Counted from the first letter of the stretch, positions 16,513 to 25,912 are shown. The stretch: DNA of 53,131 bases from Mediterraneibacter agrestimuris (GCF_943193195.1 NZ_CALPDG010000027.1:1-53131), one strand, 5' to 3'. Numbers and translations are program-made. The notes: generated from the letters alone by a model not told the origin.

Positions 16513-18168
16513 ATGCGTAATAGTATCAAAAAAATGGTTGGAATTCGTGTGGCAGTAGCACTTGTCGCTGTATTTCTGTTCAGTGTGATGATGACCGTCA
16601 ATATTATATCTGTGGATCGCACACAGACAGAAGGAGTTCAGGCTAATGCTGTGCTGGATAAAGCCCAGAAGGCAGAGGCGGCGCATTATAAATGGGCAAG
16701 TAATCTGAGTAATGCGCTGTATGCCGGAACAGAATTTACAGGAAGCATTGATCCGACTACTTGTGTTTTAGGACAGTGGCTTTATGGTGAAGCTGGTACT
16801 GAAGATGCAGATATTTTAGCGCTGCGTTCACAGCTGGAGCCATTACATAAAGAACTGCATGAATCAGCCACTGAGGTTCTGGGTCAGTTAACGAACAATC
16901 CAGAGCAGGCACAGAATTATTACCAGGAAACTATACAGAGTAATCTCAGCACACTGGTAGGTTATTTGGAGGAGGTTGTAGAAAGGGCAACAGCTCTGAA
17001 TGAGGAAAGTAAGATGAAGATGGAGAGCACTCTTGTGAGAATGCACATTTCTACTATTGTAGGATTACTCCTTTCTCTCACAGCTCTTATTAGTCTGGTG
17101 CTTTATGTGGTGAAAAAAATTGTAAAGCCTTTGATGATGATTACGAAGAAGAGTAAGCCTTTACAAGAGGGACATTTGAATTTTGAGCTTAATTATAAGT
17201 CGAAGGATGAGCTAGGCGAGCTGGCGGGAACGCTGGAGCATTCGATGGAACGGATCGGCGGTTATGTAAATGACATTAACCGTATGATGGAACAGTTGTC
17301 AGCAGGGAATTTTGATGTTCAGGTTTCTGAACCTTACATTGGTGATTTCCGCACTATTGAGCAGGCGCTTGCAAGTTTTACGGACACCATGTCTTCGGCG
17401 ATTTCCAATATTAACAATGCACAGCAAAAGGTGTCAGGAGGAGCAGCTCAGCTTTCAAGTAGTGCACAGGCGTTGGCACAGGGGGCTACGGAACAGGCCA
17501 GTGCGGTAGAAGAGTTGTATGCAACTCTGGATGAGCTCTCCAAGAGTGCGGCTCAGAATGTGAAGGCAGCTTTGAATAGTCAGGAAACGGCGCGTCTTAC
17601 GGGAGAGCAGGTAACCTTAAGCAGTCAGCAGATGGAAGAGATGGTAGCAGCTATGCAGGATATTTCTGCATCATCTCAAGAGATTGGAAAGATTATCGCT
17701 ACCATTGAGAATATTGCATTCCAAACTAATATATTAGCTTTGAATGCGGCAGTAGAGGCGGCAAGAGCCGGAGCGGCAGGGAAAGGTTTTGCGGTGGTAT
17801 CCAGTGAGGTACGAAGTTTGGCTACCCAGTCTGACCAGGCGGCAAAGGCAACGAAAGAGTTGATTGAGAATTCTATCCAGGCTGTGGAACGGGGAAGTAA
17901 AATTGTGGGAGAGGTGTCTGAGACACTGAACAAGACGATGGAGCTTGTGATGCAGTCAGGAGGCGCTATTGGCGATATTGCGAAAGCTGTGGAGCATGAG
18001 GCTGAAGCAATTTCCCAGGTGACCGATGGAATCGGTCAGATTTCTGCTGTGGTACAGAGCAATTCGGCAAGCAGCGAGGAGTCAGCAGCTGTCAGCAACG
18101 AGCTTTTTGAACAGGTACGTTTACTGCAGCGGCAGACCGAGAGATTCCGTGTAAAATCAGGAAATTAA
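16513..18168 (+). CDS. Methyl-accepting chemotaxis protein with extracellular CZB-like zinc domain
   Basis: 551 residues. TM1 is residues 10-33 and TM2 about 177-202, enclosing an extracytoplasmic domain of about 140 residues. That domain carries the CZB pattern: AHYKW, CVLGQW and LHKELH, giving three His and one Cys that can hold zinc. HAMP follows (about 200-255), then a coiled signalling domain with the hairpin tip [22 protein letters not shown] that binds CheA/CheW. The zinc domain probably senses zinc or an oxidant such as HOCl through its Cys. The gene stands alone, with no che genes nearby. Confidence 0.92.
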   Translation: MRNSIKKMVGIRVAVALVAVFLFSVMMTVNIISVDRTQTEGVQANAVLDKAQKAEAAHYKWASNLSNALYAGTEFTGSIDPTTCVLGQWLYGEAGTEDADILALRSQLEPLHKELHESATEVLGQLTNNPEQAQNYYQETIQSNLSTLVGYLEEVVERATALNEESKMKMESTLVRMHISTIVGLLLSLTALISLVLYVVKKIVKPLMMITKKSKPLQEGHLNFELNYKSKDELGELAGTLEHSMERIGGYVNDINRMMEQLSAGNFDVQVSEPYIGDFRTIEQALASFTDTMSSAISNINNAQQKVSGGAAQLSSSAQALAQGATEQASAVEELYATLDELSKSAAQNVKAALNSQETARLTGEQVTLSSQQMEEMVAAMQDISASSQEIGKIIATIENIAFQTNILALNAAVEAARAGAAGKGFAVVSSEVRSLATQSDQAAKATKELIENSIQAVERGSKIVGEVSETLNKTMELVMQSGGAIGDIAKAVEHEAEAISQVTDGIGQISAVVQSNSASSEESAAVSNELFEQVRLLQRQTERFRVKSGN

Positions 18169-18184
18169 GACATAAACAAATATA

Positions 18185-18220
18185 AAAAGACTGTCCCATG
18201 ATGTGCGGCAGTCTTTTTAT
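18185..18220. terminator. Bidirectional terminator between chemoreceptor and DUF5721 gene
   Basis: AAAAAGACTG pairs with CAGTCTTTTT around a 15-base loop, giving T runs on both strands. It serves the rightward chemoreceptor gene and the leftward pair. Confidence 0.85.
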
Positions 18221-18236
18221 ATTTGTTAAGTCTTTT

Positions 18237-18728
18237 TTATATATATGACTCAAAATCAATCCCTTTTTGGGTAAAAAATCTTTGTACCATCTTATCCCAT
18301 GCCTGCTCCAGAGACTTATCCATGGAAAATGTCTTCAAGGAGGTTCCTGTGATACATTGTAAAGCATTTCCGTCAAAACGAATGTTGAGATACAATCCTT
18401 GTACATTTTCGGGATGAAAGTCCAGTTGACATTGTGAAATCAGTCTTGCAATATTTTCAGGTGACAGGCTGAATATAATCTTGAAATTCAGTGGTGTCTG
18501 TTTTCCTTTGATAATGGAAAAGCAGAATTCTCGTACTTGTTTCCAGAAAGCAAATTCCAGAGCGGGTTTTTCTTCACCTTCAAAAAAATCTTTCTGGAGA
18601 TAACCATTAATGGAGAATTTGTTAAATGTAGTAATCTCACTTTCAATAAAAAGAAAGTGATCAAATGTTTCCATAAGCAGCAAGTGTTTCATGAATACCT
18701 TTCGGTTTGTTAACTTTAATGAAATCAT
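18237..18728 (-). CDS. DUF5721-family protein
   Basis: 163 residues. The N-terminus (MISLKLTNRKVFMKHLLLMETFDHFLF) and ITTFNKFSINGYLQKDFF segment match the DUF5721 pattern known from Lachnospiraceae: an alpha/beta protein of about 160-170 residues with no known activity. No signal or membrane segment. Its start overlaps the PadR stop by 4 bases (ATGA), so the two are co-translated. It is therefore likely to respond to the same signal as the PadR regulator. Function unknown. Confidence 0.75.
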   Translation of the reverse strand: MISLKLTNRKVFMKHLLLMETFDHFLFIESEITTFNKFSINGYLQKDFFEGEEKPALEFAFWKQVREFCFSIIKGKQTPLNFKIIFSLSPENIARLISQCQLDFHPENVQGLYLNIRFDGNALQCITGTSLKTFSMDKSLEQAWDKMVQRFFTQKGIDFESYI

Positions 18729-19051
18729 AAATCTTCTCCCCCTGATTTTAAAACTTCCTTACCCAAAACATAACATTCCTTTAATCGATTTACTTCCTTG
18801 TTTAGTATTTCTCTTCCTTCGTCCGTAATTAAATATATTTTTTTTCTGTCATTCTGTTCATATAAAGATATCCATTCTTTTTTTACTAAAGAATTAATTG
18901 CTCCGTATAATGTGCCTGCGCCTGGTATTACACGATTATTTGTATTTTCACTAATAAATTTTAGTGCGCCGTATCCATGGTTAGGCTGACAAAAAGCAGC
19001 CAATACTAAATATGTGATTTCTGTGAGTGTTTCAGATCCACATTCTCTCAT
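18725..19051 (-). CDS. PadR-family transcriptional regulator
   Basis: 108 residues, one winged-helix domain typical of PadR: HGYGALKFISENTNN, then GAGTLYGAINSLVKKEWIS as recognition region, wing with KKIYLITDEGREIL, and a dimerisation helix at the end. Short PadR-s1 type with no ligand domain. In related bacteria a PadR gene of this type is often paired with a membrane protein gene; here the partner is a DUF5721 protein. Autoregulation is likely through the inverted repeats just upstream (19068-19129). Confidence 0.9.
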   Translation of the reverse strand: MRECGSETLTEITYLVLAAFCQPNHGYGALKFISENTNNRVIPGAGTLYGAINSLVKKEWISLYEQNDRKKIYLITDEGREILNKEVNRLKECYVLGKEVLKSGGEDL

Positions 19052-19114
19052 AATTTCACCTCATTATTACGTTTACTGTAATTAGATCATATCAGAAATG
19101 GAAATTTAAGTCAA

Positions 19115-19129
19115 TAAACGTTATGTTTA
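19115..19129. promoter_or_regulatory. Possible PadR operator
   Basis: TAAAC-GTTAT-GTTTA is an inverted repeat about 65 bases ahead of the padR start. A second short one (TAC-GTTTACT-GTA, 19068-19080) lies nearer the gene. Both sit where a PadR autorepressor would bind. Confidence 0.4.
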
Positions 19130-19153
19130 CCTTAGTGAAGGTGTGCTCTTACA

Positions 19154-19182
19154 TTGACTTTTCATATGAAAAAAAGTATTAT
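19154..19182 (+). promoter_or_regulatory. Promoter of the SGNH-DUF4358-MBOAT-DHHW operon
   Basis: TTGACT, a 17-bp spacer and TATTAT, in a divergent position to padR. The leader (19190-19253) contains GATGGGAAAATA (19219-19230), a 12-base piece of the dispersed repeat described at 34419. Confidence 0.65.
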
Positions 19183-19274
19183 TATATAGGAATAACAATA
19201 ATTTGTGATAAAATGTGCGATGGGAAAATAAAGTTGATTGTTAATAAAAGATTTTGAAAGGTAAGTATATAGAT

Positions 19275-20018
19275 TTGAATAAGAATACAAGAAAACGAAA
19301 TGTGGTGATTGGCTGTCTTGCATCAGCGGCGCTATTATTTGCTGTGATCGTGGGAAGCGAGATCGTTACAGGTGTCTCAGGGAAGAAGATCGATACATCT
19401 GAAGGACTCGAGATCATCCATAAGGCGGAAGATTCTAATGTAACTGCAATTGAGACGAAGATTCAGAAGCTGGAGAAAAAAGAATCCTCGGGAGAAGAAA
19501 CACGTAGTCTGAAAGAGAGGTTTGCCAGTACAGCAGTATTTGGCGATGAAGTTACAGAAGGATTTATAGAGTACGATGTGCTGAATGTTTCCAGTGTGAT
19601 TTCCGGAACGGGTATGGAATGGAAAGAACAGGTTGCAAAATTAAAAGAAGTTAACCCTAAGGTTGTTTTTGTGGCATACTGTGCAAATGACATTCTGGAC
19701 AGTGAAGGAGATACAGAAGCATACATCAAAAAGTACAGAAAACGGGTTGAAGAGATTCGGGAAGCACTGCCGGACGCGTCAATTTTCGTGAATTCTTTGC
19801 TGGACGTCAATTCTGCGGCAGTATCCGTTGAAAAGCAATATAAAAAGCTGGAGGATTACAATCAGGAGCTTAGGGAAATGTGTGATAAGATGCAGATTGG
19901 ATTTACTGATAATTCTGCACTTACGCTCACACAATATTACGAAGAAGACGGAATTCATTTTAAATCCGGATTTTATCCGGTTTGGGCAGAGCGGATGGCG
20001 GAGGTAGCTTCGTTATGA
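19275..20018 (+). CDS. Membrane-anchored SGNH/GDSL-hydrolase-like protein lacking the nucleophilic Ser
   Basis: About 247 residues: a basic start, one transmembrane anchor (VVIGCLASAALLFAVIVGSEIV), then an SGNH fold. Block I reads FGDEVTEG where family members have GDSxTEG, so Glu (codon 19548-19550) replaces the nucleophile. Block III (YCANDI) and block V (DGIHF) keep Asn, Asp and His. Thus it may bind but not hydrolyse an acyl or sugar ester. The start could be TTG 19275 (AAAGG 13 bases ahead) or TTG 19254 (poor ribosome site). First gene of an operon with DUF4358, MBOAT and DHHW genes, the usual polysaccharide O-acylation set. Confidence 0.8.
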   Translation: MNKNTRKRNVVIGCLASAALLFAVIVGSEIVTGVSGKKIDTSEGLEIIHKAEDSNVTAIETKIQKLEKKESSGEETRSLKERFASTAVFGDEVTEGFIEYDVLNVSSVISGTGMEWKEQVAKLKEVNPKVVFVAYCANDILDSEGDTEAYIKKYRKRVEEIREALPDASIFVNSLLDVNSAAVSVEKQYKKLEDYNQELREMCDKMQIGFTDNSALTLTQYYEEDGIHFKSGFYPVWAERMAEVASL

Positions 20019-20545
20019 AAAGAAAGCAAAGAAAAAGAAGAGACCAGACAGATATGGCGGCAGTAAACAGAAGTGTAAGCCGTGCTGAAATTTATAAATA
20101 TATTATGGCTTTTGCACTTCTGCTCTATATAGTATTACTTTTAATTTATTCAAGTGGAAGCACTAAGTCTTTTGAAGAGGCAGCGGGAAATGTGGAAGCG
20201 GGTATTCAAACAGACAGTCTGGTTAAGCAAAATGCGCAGGCGCTGAAAAGGCATTATGGTCTGAATGGTGCAGATTATGAAGGCGCAGTTTTGTATATGG
20301 CGGAGGACAGCATCTCTGTAGAAGAAATTCTGATGGTGAAGGTAAAAAATGACCAGCAGGTGCATATTATTCAGGATGCCGTCAGAGATCGTGTTAACAG
20401 CCGTAAGAACAGTTTAGAAAATGTGTCTCCGGAGCAGGTAAAGCTGTTGGATAAGGCACGGATATTGGTGAGAGGGCGTTTTGTATTTTTTGCTGTATCT
20501 AAAAATGCGCAGGAATATGCTGAATTATTTACGGAAAGTTTATAA
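20015..20545 (+). CDS. DUF4358-family membrane-anchored protein
   Basis: 176 residues: a very basic cytosolic start (KRKQRKRR), one transmembrane helix (YIMAFALLLYIVLLLIY), then an extracytoplasmic domain with YMAEDSISVEEILMVKV and DAVRDRVNSRKNSLE, the pattern of DUF4358 proteins. These are found in Lachnospiraceae next to MBOAT and DHHW genes. The start overlaps the stop of the SGNH gene (TTATGA). Probably a small accessory subunit of a surface-polymer modification complex; no catalytic residues seen. Confidence 0.82.
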   Translation: MKRKQRKRRDQTDMAAVNRSVSRAEIYKYIMAFALLLYIVLLLIYSSGSTKSFEEAAGNVEAGIQTDSLVKQNAQALKRHYGLNGADYEGAVLYMAEDSISVEEILMVKVKNDQQVHIIQDAVRDRVNSRKNSLENVSPEQVKLLDKARILVRGRFVFFAVSKNAQEYAELFTESL

Positions 20546-20558
20546 GAAAGGGTAACTT

Positions 20559-21971
20559 ATGCTGTTTAGCAACATTTCATTTATATTTATTTTTTTGCCG
20601 GTTACGGTATTGGTTTATCTTTTGGCGTCTCCTAAAAAGAAAAATACTGTGCTTCTGACAGCCAGCCTTGTATTTTATGCATGGGGCGAGCCGATATATG
20701 TAGTTCTTCTGTTATTGTCTGCGATGTTTAATTATTTTTGCGGACAGGATATCGAGGATCGGCGGGACAATCCGGTAAGAGCAAAGAAAAGCCTGGCATT
20801 TGCAATTGTTATCAATCTTCTGATTCTGGGGTTTTTCAAATATTATGCGCTGCTGATGGAAAGTGTCAATGCGGTTTCACCAGCGGAGATTCCTTATCGG
20901 GAGTTTGCGCTGCCGGCGGGGATTTCTTTCTATATGCTGCGGGTACTTTCTTATCTGATTGATATTTACAGAGGGGAAGCCGGGGCGCAAAAAAGGTTTG
21001 TTAGTTTCGCACTGTACCTTACAATGTTCCCAACACTGCCGGCGGGACCGGTGGAGCGTTATGCAGAGTTGAACGTCCAGCTGGAAAAGAGAATGGTTTC
21101 TCCGCAGCGGTTCGGAAACGGGGCAATGTTGTTTGTGTGCGGGCTGGCAAAGAAAGTGGTTCTGGCAGATTCCTTGGGAATTTTTCAGGAACAGATTACA
21201 GGAATGCAGATAGGCACTTTTTCTATGTTGACGGCATGGATTGGATGCGCGGCATTTGCCTTTCGGTTATATTTTGAATTGAGCGGATTTGCAGATATGG
21301 CAGCAGGTCTTGGACGGATGTTTGGCTTTGAGTTTCGCAGAAACTTCAATTATCCGTATATTTCCCGGAGTGTGACAGAATTCTGGAAAAGATGGAATAT
21401 TTCGGTGGCGTCATGGTTCCACATTTATGTGTATGAACCGCTGGGAGGTGACCGGACAGATTCGTTCCGTCAGATGTGGAATCTATTGCTTTTAGGGATA
21501 TTGACCGGATTCTGGTACGGTGCCAGATGGCAGTTTCTCTGGTGGGGTATTTATTTCGGCGTATTGCTGTCGGCAGAGCGGTTTGTCTGGGGAAAGTTGC
21601 TTGTAAGGCTGCCAAAGGCAGTTCAGCATATTTATGCAGTTATAGTGATTTTTATCGGATGGGCTTGGTTTTTCAGCCCAGATTTGGGGTTAGCGCTGGA
21701 TTACATTGGTGTCATGTTCGGAGTAGGAGCGAGTGGAATTGCGGATACGCAGACACTGTACTTTCTGATAAGCCACTGGTTATTGCTAGTGTTTTGTATT
21801 GTCGGCTCTTCATCAAGGGGAACAGCAGTACTTCATTCCATTATTGAAGTACCTCAGTCTCTTCAGGGAAAGAAGATAGCGGCATGTGTTGTATATATGA
21901 TAATTTTTATTGTCAGTCTTGCATTTCTGGTGACGGGTACTGGTGAAAGCGGGCTGATCATACAGTTTTGA
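20559..21971 (+). CDS. MBOAT-family (AlgI/DltB-like) membrane protein with both conserved His replaced
   Basis: 470 residues, about 11 hydrophobic segments. Family landmarks are clear: LPAGISFYMLRVLSYLIDIYR, FPTLPAGPVERY, GLGRMFGFEFRRNFNYPYISRSVTEFW, YVYEPLGG. In AlgI-type acyltransferases the next landmarks read RWH and WHGA. Here they read RWN (Asn280, codon 21396-21398) and WYGA (Tyr320, codon 21516-21518), so the presumed catalytic His is absent. FDFSGY-type sequence is also changed to FELSGF. The reading frame is open and membrane regions are intact, so this is not simple decay. It may form an acyl-transfer channel without chemistry, or use other residues. Confidence 0.88.
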   Translation: MLFSNISFIFIFLPVTVLVYLLASPKKKNTVLLTASLVFYAWGEPIYVVLLLLSAMFNYFCGQDIEDRRDNPVRAKKSLAFAIVINLLILGFFKYYALLMESVNAVSPAEIPYREFALPAGISFYMLRVLSYLIDIYRGEAGAQKRFVSFALYLTMFPTLPAGPVERYAELNVQLEKRMVSPQRFGNGAMLFVCGLAKKVVLADSLGIFQEQITGMQIGTFSMLTAWIGCAAFAFRLYFELSGFADMAAGLGRMFGFEFRRNFNYPYISRSVTEFWKRWNISVASWFHIYVYEPLGGDRTDSFRQMWNLLLLGILTGFWYGARWQFLWWGIYFGVLLSAERFVWGKLLVRLPKAVQHIYAVIVIFIGWAWFFSPDLGLALDYIGVMFGVGASGIADTQTLYFLISHWLLLVFCIVGSSSRGTAVLHSIIEVPQSLQGKKIAACVVYMIIFIVSLAFLVTGTGESGLIIQF

Positions 21972-21985
21972 TATTAGGTGAGGAC

Positions 21986-23167
21986 ATGCAGAAAAACAGG
22001 AAGAGAAGCAGACGGAACAGAAGGGTGAAACAACAGACAGGGAGTATTTTTGCTGTTGTATTTTGTATTGTTATTGTTCTGCTTATGGCGGTCAATATTT
22101 TGACACCGGATAAAGAAATGTCTCCTGATGAAGACCGGCGGCTTGCCGGAAGACCGGAATTTTACTGGGACAGTCTGGTTTCAGGTGATTATATGGAAAA
22201 ATATGAGGTCTATCTGAAAGACCAGTTTGCAGGAAGGGATCTGCTTCGGAATTTGAGACTGACGTTAAACCGTCTGGGCGGAAGCCGGGAAGAAAATGGA
22301 GTGCTGCTGGGAAAAGGCGGTCAATTGCTGGAAACAATTGCGATACCGGAGCAAGAGTCATTGACGGCAAATTTAGAAGCAATCGAGAAGTTTATAAAGA
22401 GCCACAAGAACATGACAGTCAGTATGATGTTAGTTCCTGATGCGGCAAATATATTGAATGAGGAACTTCCGGCATTGTATTCTGTGACAGATCAGAAGCG
22501 TATGATCGCACAGGTGAAGCGAGAATTGGAAGAGAGTGTGAACTGGATTGACGTGGAGAGCATTCTGAGCAAGCATGCAGATGAAGAGATATACTATAAG
22601 ACAGATAAACACTGGACATCATTGGGAGCATACTATGTATTTGAGGAATCTGCAGATCAACTGGGAATCCGGAAGAGTTCAGCAGGTAAGTTCGCAACAT
22701 ATCCCATTACAGCAACATTTAATGGGAATCTGTCATCTAGAAGCGGATATAAACAGAATGTAAAAGAAGTTATTGATATTTATGCCCAGACTGAAGGGGA
22801 TACAGATGTAGTTGTCAACTATGTGGACGAGCAAAGAAAAACTGCGTCCCTTTATGATTCTTCAAAATTGAAGAACTCCAATCAGTATGAGGTGTTTTTG
22901 GGCGGAGATACATCAGTGATCGACATTAAGACTGTTTCAGAGAATTCAGACAGGCTGCTTGTGATCAAGGATTCTTTTGCCAATAGTTTTATTCCGTTCC
23001 TGACACCCTATTACCGTGAAATCGTGGTGGTAGATCCGAAATATTACGGCGGAACTATCAAGGATATTATGGACACATACCGGATTACAGATACGTTGTT
23101 TTTGTATGGCGGAAATACTTTTTTTCAGGATAATAATATCAGTGGAGTGTTGAGCAGTGGGCAATAA
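21986..23167 (+). CDS. DHHW-family protein (AlgJ/AlgX-like SGNH-type O-acetylation factor)
   Basis: About 393 residues: a basic start, one membrane anchor (SIFAVVFCIVIVLLMAVNIL), then an extracytoplasmic alpha/beta domain. TDKHW (around 22599-22613) stands where the family has DHHW; it keeps the D-x-H pair used by AlgX/AlgJ. VIKDSFANSFIPFL carries the likely Ser nucleophile, so unlike the two preceding genes this one keeps a full triad. ATG 21986 has AGGTGAGG just upstream; the upstream stop overlaps the leader. Likely transfers or handles acyl groups on a surface polysaccharide together with the MBOAT protein. Confidence 0.85.
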   Translation: MQKNRKRSRRNRRVKQQTGSIFAVVFCIVIVLLMAVNILTPDKEMSPDEDRRLAGRPEFYWDSLVSGDYMEKYEVYLKDQFAGRDLLRNLRLTLNRLGGSREENGVLLGKGGQLLETIAIPEQESLTANLEAIEKFIKSHKNMTVSMMLVPDAANILNEELPALYSVTDQKRMIAQVKRELEESVNWIDVESILSKHADEEIYYKTDKHWTSLGAYYVFEESADQLGIRKSSAGKFATYPITATFNGNLSSRSGYKQNVKEVIDIYAQTEGDTDVVVNYVDEQRKTASLYDSSKLKNSNQYEVFLGGDTSVIDIKTVSENSDRLLVIKDSFANSFIPFLTPYYREIVVVDPKYYGGTIKDIMDTYRITDTLFLYGGNTFFQDNNISGVLSSGQ

Positions 23168-23939
23168 GATTGAACAGGAGTACAAAGAGAAACAGGAGGC
23201 TGTACGTCTGAATAAATATTTGAGCGAGGCGGGTGTGTGCTCCCGGAGGGAGGCGGACCGTCTGATTGAGAGCGGACGGGTGACTGTTGACGGAAAGCGG
23301 GCAGAAACCGGAATGAAGGTGATACCGGGACAGGTTGTTCGTGTAGGGAAAAAAGTGGTATCAAAGCAGGATGAAATGGTTGTTCTTGCAGTAAACAAAC
23401 CGGCAGGGATTGTCTGCACGGAGGAACGCAGGGAGAGAAACAGCATTGTAAGGTTTTTGAATTATCCTGTCCGGGTGACTTATGTAGGAAGGCTGGACAA
23501 AGATTCCCGGGGGCTTCTTTTGATGACGAATAATGGGGACATTATTAATAAAATGATGCGTGCCGGCAACTGCCATGAGAAGGAATATAGGGTGACCGTG
23601 GATAAGGCAGTGACACCGGAATTTTTGCGTCGGATAGCAGAAGGCATTCCGATTCTTGATACAGTGACAAGACCCTGTCAGGCAGAAAAAATCGGAAAGT
23701 ATACTTTTTCTATTATACTGACACAGGGACTGAATCGTCAGATCCGGCGAATGTGCGAAGCGCTGGGATATCAGGTAAAGGATTTGATACGGATACGCAT
23801 CATGAATATTGAACTGGGGAGTCTGAGAGAGGGCGAATACCGAAAATTGACCGACAGCGAGTTGGATTGTCTGTATGAGCAGATTAAGGACTCATCTAAT
23901 CATACCGTATGGGGAAGAAAATTAGAAATTGGGAGATAG
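23157..23939 (+). CDS. rluF: 23S rRNA pseudouridine synthase, RluF-like
   Basis: 260 residues. An N-terminal S4 RNA-binding domain (RLNKYLSEAGVCSRREADRL), then the RsuA/RluB/E/F catalytic core with GRLDKDSRGLLLMTNNGD, where Asp is the nucleophile. INKMMRAGNCHEKEYRVTVD is closer to RluF than to RluB, and QIRRMCEALGYQV closes the active site. It isomerises a uridine in 23S rRNA (U2604 in RluF). It starts at GTG 23157 inside the DHHW gene end (11-bp overlap), so it is part of the same transcript. Confidence 0.87.
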   Translation: MGNKIEQEYKEKQEAVRLNKYLSEAGVCSRREADRLIESGRVTVDGKRAETGMKVIPGQVVRVGKKVVSKQDEMVVLAVNKPAGIVCTEERRERNSIVRFLNYPVRVTYVGRLDKDSRGLLLMTNNGDIINKMMRAGNCHEKEYRVTVDKAVTPEFLRRIAEGIPILDTVTRPCQAEKIGKYTFSIILTQGLNRQIRRMCEALGYQVKDLIRIRIMNIELGSLREGEYRKLTDSELDCLYEQIKDSSNHTVWGRKLEIGR

Positions 23940-23942
23940 AGA

Positions 23943-25895
23943 ATGGACATAAAAAAGAAACGAATGCTGGAACTAGTAGAGCTTTTGAATCATGCGCGCC
24001 GTGTTTATGAACAGGAAGACACAGAAATAATGAACAATTACGAGTATGATAAGTTATATGACGAGCTTCAAGGACTGGAACAGGAATTGGGAACAATTCT
24101 TGCATCCAGTCCGACTGTTAATGTGGGATATGAAGTGTTAAGTGAATTACCAAAAGAACGTCATGAGCGATCGATGCTTTCCCTGGACAAGACCAAAGAG
24201 GTGTCTGGTCTGAAAGAATTTCTTGGAAACCAGCAGGCAGTCATTTCGTGGAAACTGGATGGTCTGACAATCGTGCTGACTTACAGGGAAGGTACATTGC
24301 AGAAGGCAGTTACCCGTGGAAATGGAGAAGTAGGCGAGGTTATTACCAACAATGCAAAAGTATTTAAAAATATACCGCTGCAAATTGCATATAAAGGTGA
24401 ATTGGTCTTGCGTGGAGAAGCAGTGATCGGCTATGAGGATTTTGAACGGATCAATGCGGAAATCGAAGATGTAGACGCAAAATATAAAAATCCCAGGAAC
24501 CTGTGCAGCGGTTCTGTCAGACAGTTGAGCAATGAGGTGACTGCTAAGAGAAATGTACGGTTCTTTGCATTTTCTCTTGTCCGTGCAGAAGGGGTGGATT
24601 TTGGGAATTCAAGGACAAAACAGTTTGGCTGGCTAAGTGACCAGGGATTTGAAGTCGTGGAACATCACATGGTAACAGCAGATACAGTTGAGTCTGAGGT
24701 AGAATGGTTTTCAAAAAAGATTACGGAAAATGCCTTTCCGTCTGATGGACTGGTGCTTGTGTATGATGATATTGCATATGGACAGTCATTGGGAACAACG
24801 GCAAAGTTCCCCCGGGATTCCATAGCCTTTAAATGGGCGGATGAGATTCGGGAAACAACATTAAAGGAAATTGAGTGGAGTCCGTCACGGACAGGTCTGA
24901 TCAATCCGGTGGCAATCTTTGAACCGGTGGAACTGGAAGGAACAACTGTGAGCCGTGCCAGTGTTCATAACATCAGCATTATGGAAGAACTGGACCTGGG
25001 TGTGGGGGATACGATTCAGGTCTACAAGGCAAATATGATTATTCCGCAGATTGCAGAAAATCTGACAAGAAGCGGAAATTGCCGTGCACCGGAGCATTGT
25101 CCGGTCTGCGGCGGACTGACCCGGATTTCTATGGAGAATGATACCAAGACGTTGTATTGTACAAATCCTCAGTGTCAGGCAAAGCAGGTGAAATCTTTTG
25201 CTTTGTTTGTGAGCCGGGATGCATTGAATATTGAGGGACTTTCCGAGGCAACGCTGGAGAAATTTATAGACCGGGGATTTATCAAAGATTTCACGGACAT
25301 TTTTCATCTGAAGCAGCATGAAGAGGCAATTAAGACTATGGAAGGTTTTGGTGAAAAATCATATGTGAATTTGATTAACAGTGTCGAGCAGGCGAGACAG
25401 ACCACAATGCCAAAACTTTTATATAGCTTGGGAATTGCTAATATCGGTCTGGCAAATGCGAAAGTAATCTGTAAAGCTTTTGGAAATGATGTGGAAAAAA
25501 TCTTACATGCGACAGTAGAAGATCTGAGCGGAATTTCAGGTGTGGGTGAGATCATTGCACAGACTTATGTAGACTATTTTGCAGAAGATACACATCAGGA
25601 ATTGTTCAGGAAGCTGTTAGAGGAGGTGGAGATTCCCCCAGAGGCAGAAACAGCAGAGGAGCAGATTTTTGAAGGAAAGAATTTCGTTATTACCGGCAGT
25701 GTGAACCATTTTGCCAATCGCGGGGAAGTGAAGGAGTTGATTGAAAGCAAAGGAGGCAAGGTGACCGGAAGTGTGACTACTAAGACAGACTATCTGATCA
25801 ATAACGATGTAGAGTCTGCTTCATCAAAAAATAAAAAGGCAAGGGAATTAGGAGTGCCGATCATATCAGAAGAGGAATTTTTGAAAATGCTATAA
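23943..25895 (+). CDS. ligA: NAD-dependent DNA ligase (LigA family, divergent)
   Basis: 650 residues in LigA order: Ia NAD-binding region (about 1-60, with YEYDKLYDELQGLE), adenylation domain with the nucleophile Lys in SWKLDGL, OB fold, a four-Cys zinc finger (CPVCGG ... CTNPQC), helix-hairpin-helix repeats (about 425-560) and a C-terminal BRCT domain. It seals nicks in DNA. Some core motifs differ from common LigA (RGNGEVGEVIT instead of RGDG..GE.VT, and HERSMLSLDKT instead of H..PMLSL.N), as in a lineage-specific subgroup. 3 bp after rluF. It could be the only ligase or a second copy. Confidence 0.92.
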   Translation: MDIKKKRMLELVELLNHARRVYEQEDTEIMNNYEYDKLYDELQGLEQELGTILASSPTVNVGYEVLSELPKERHERSMLSLDKTKEVSGLKEFLGNQQAVISWKLDGLTIVLTYREGTLQKAVTRGNGEVGEVITNNAKVFKNIPLQIAYKGELVLRGEAVIGYEDFERINAEIEDVDAKYKNPRNLCSGSVRQLSNEVTAKRNVRFFAFSLVRAEGVDFGNSRTKQFGWLSDQGFEVVEHHMVTADTVESEVEWFSKKITENAFPSDGLVLVYDDIAYGQSLGTTAKFPRDSIAFKWADEIRETTLKEIEWSPSRTGLINPVAIFEPVELEGTTVSRASVHNISIMEELDLGVGDTIQVYKANMIIPQIAENLTRSGNCRAPEHCPVCGGLTRISMENDTKTLYCTNPQCQAKQVKSFALFVSRDALNIEGLSEATLEKFIDRGFIKDFTDIFHLKQHEEAIKTMEGFGEKSYVNLINSVEQARQTTMPKLLYSLGIANIGLANAKVICKAFGNDVEKILHATVEDLSGISGVGEIIAQTYVDYFAEDTHQELFRKLLEEVEIPPEAETAEEQIFEGKNFVITGSVNHFANRGEVKELIESKGGKVTGSVTTKTDYLINNDVESASSKNKKARELGVPIISEEEFLKML

Positions 25896-25912
25896 AAGAT
25901 GCCGTGTGCACA

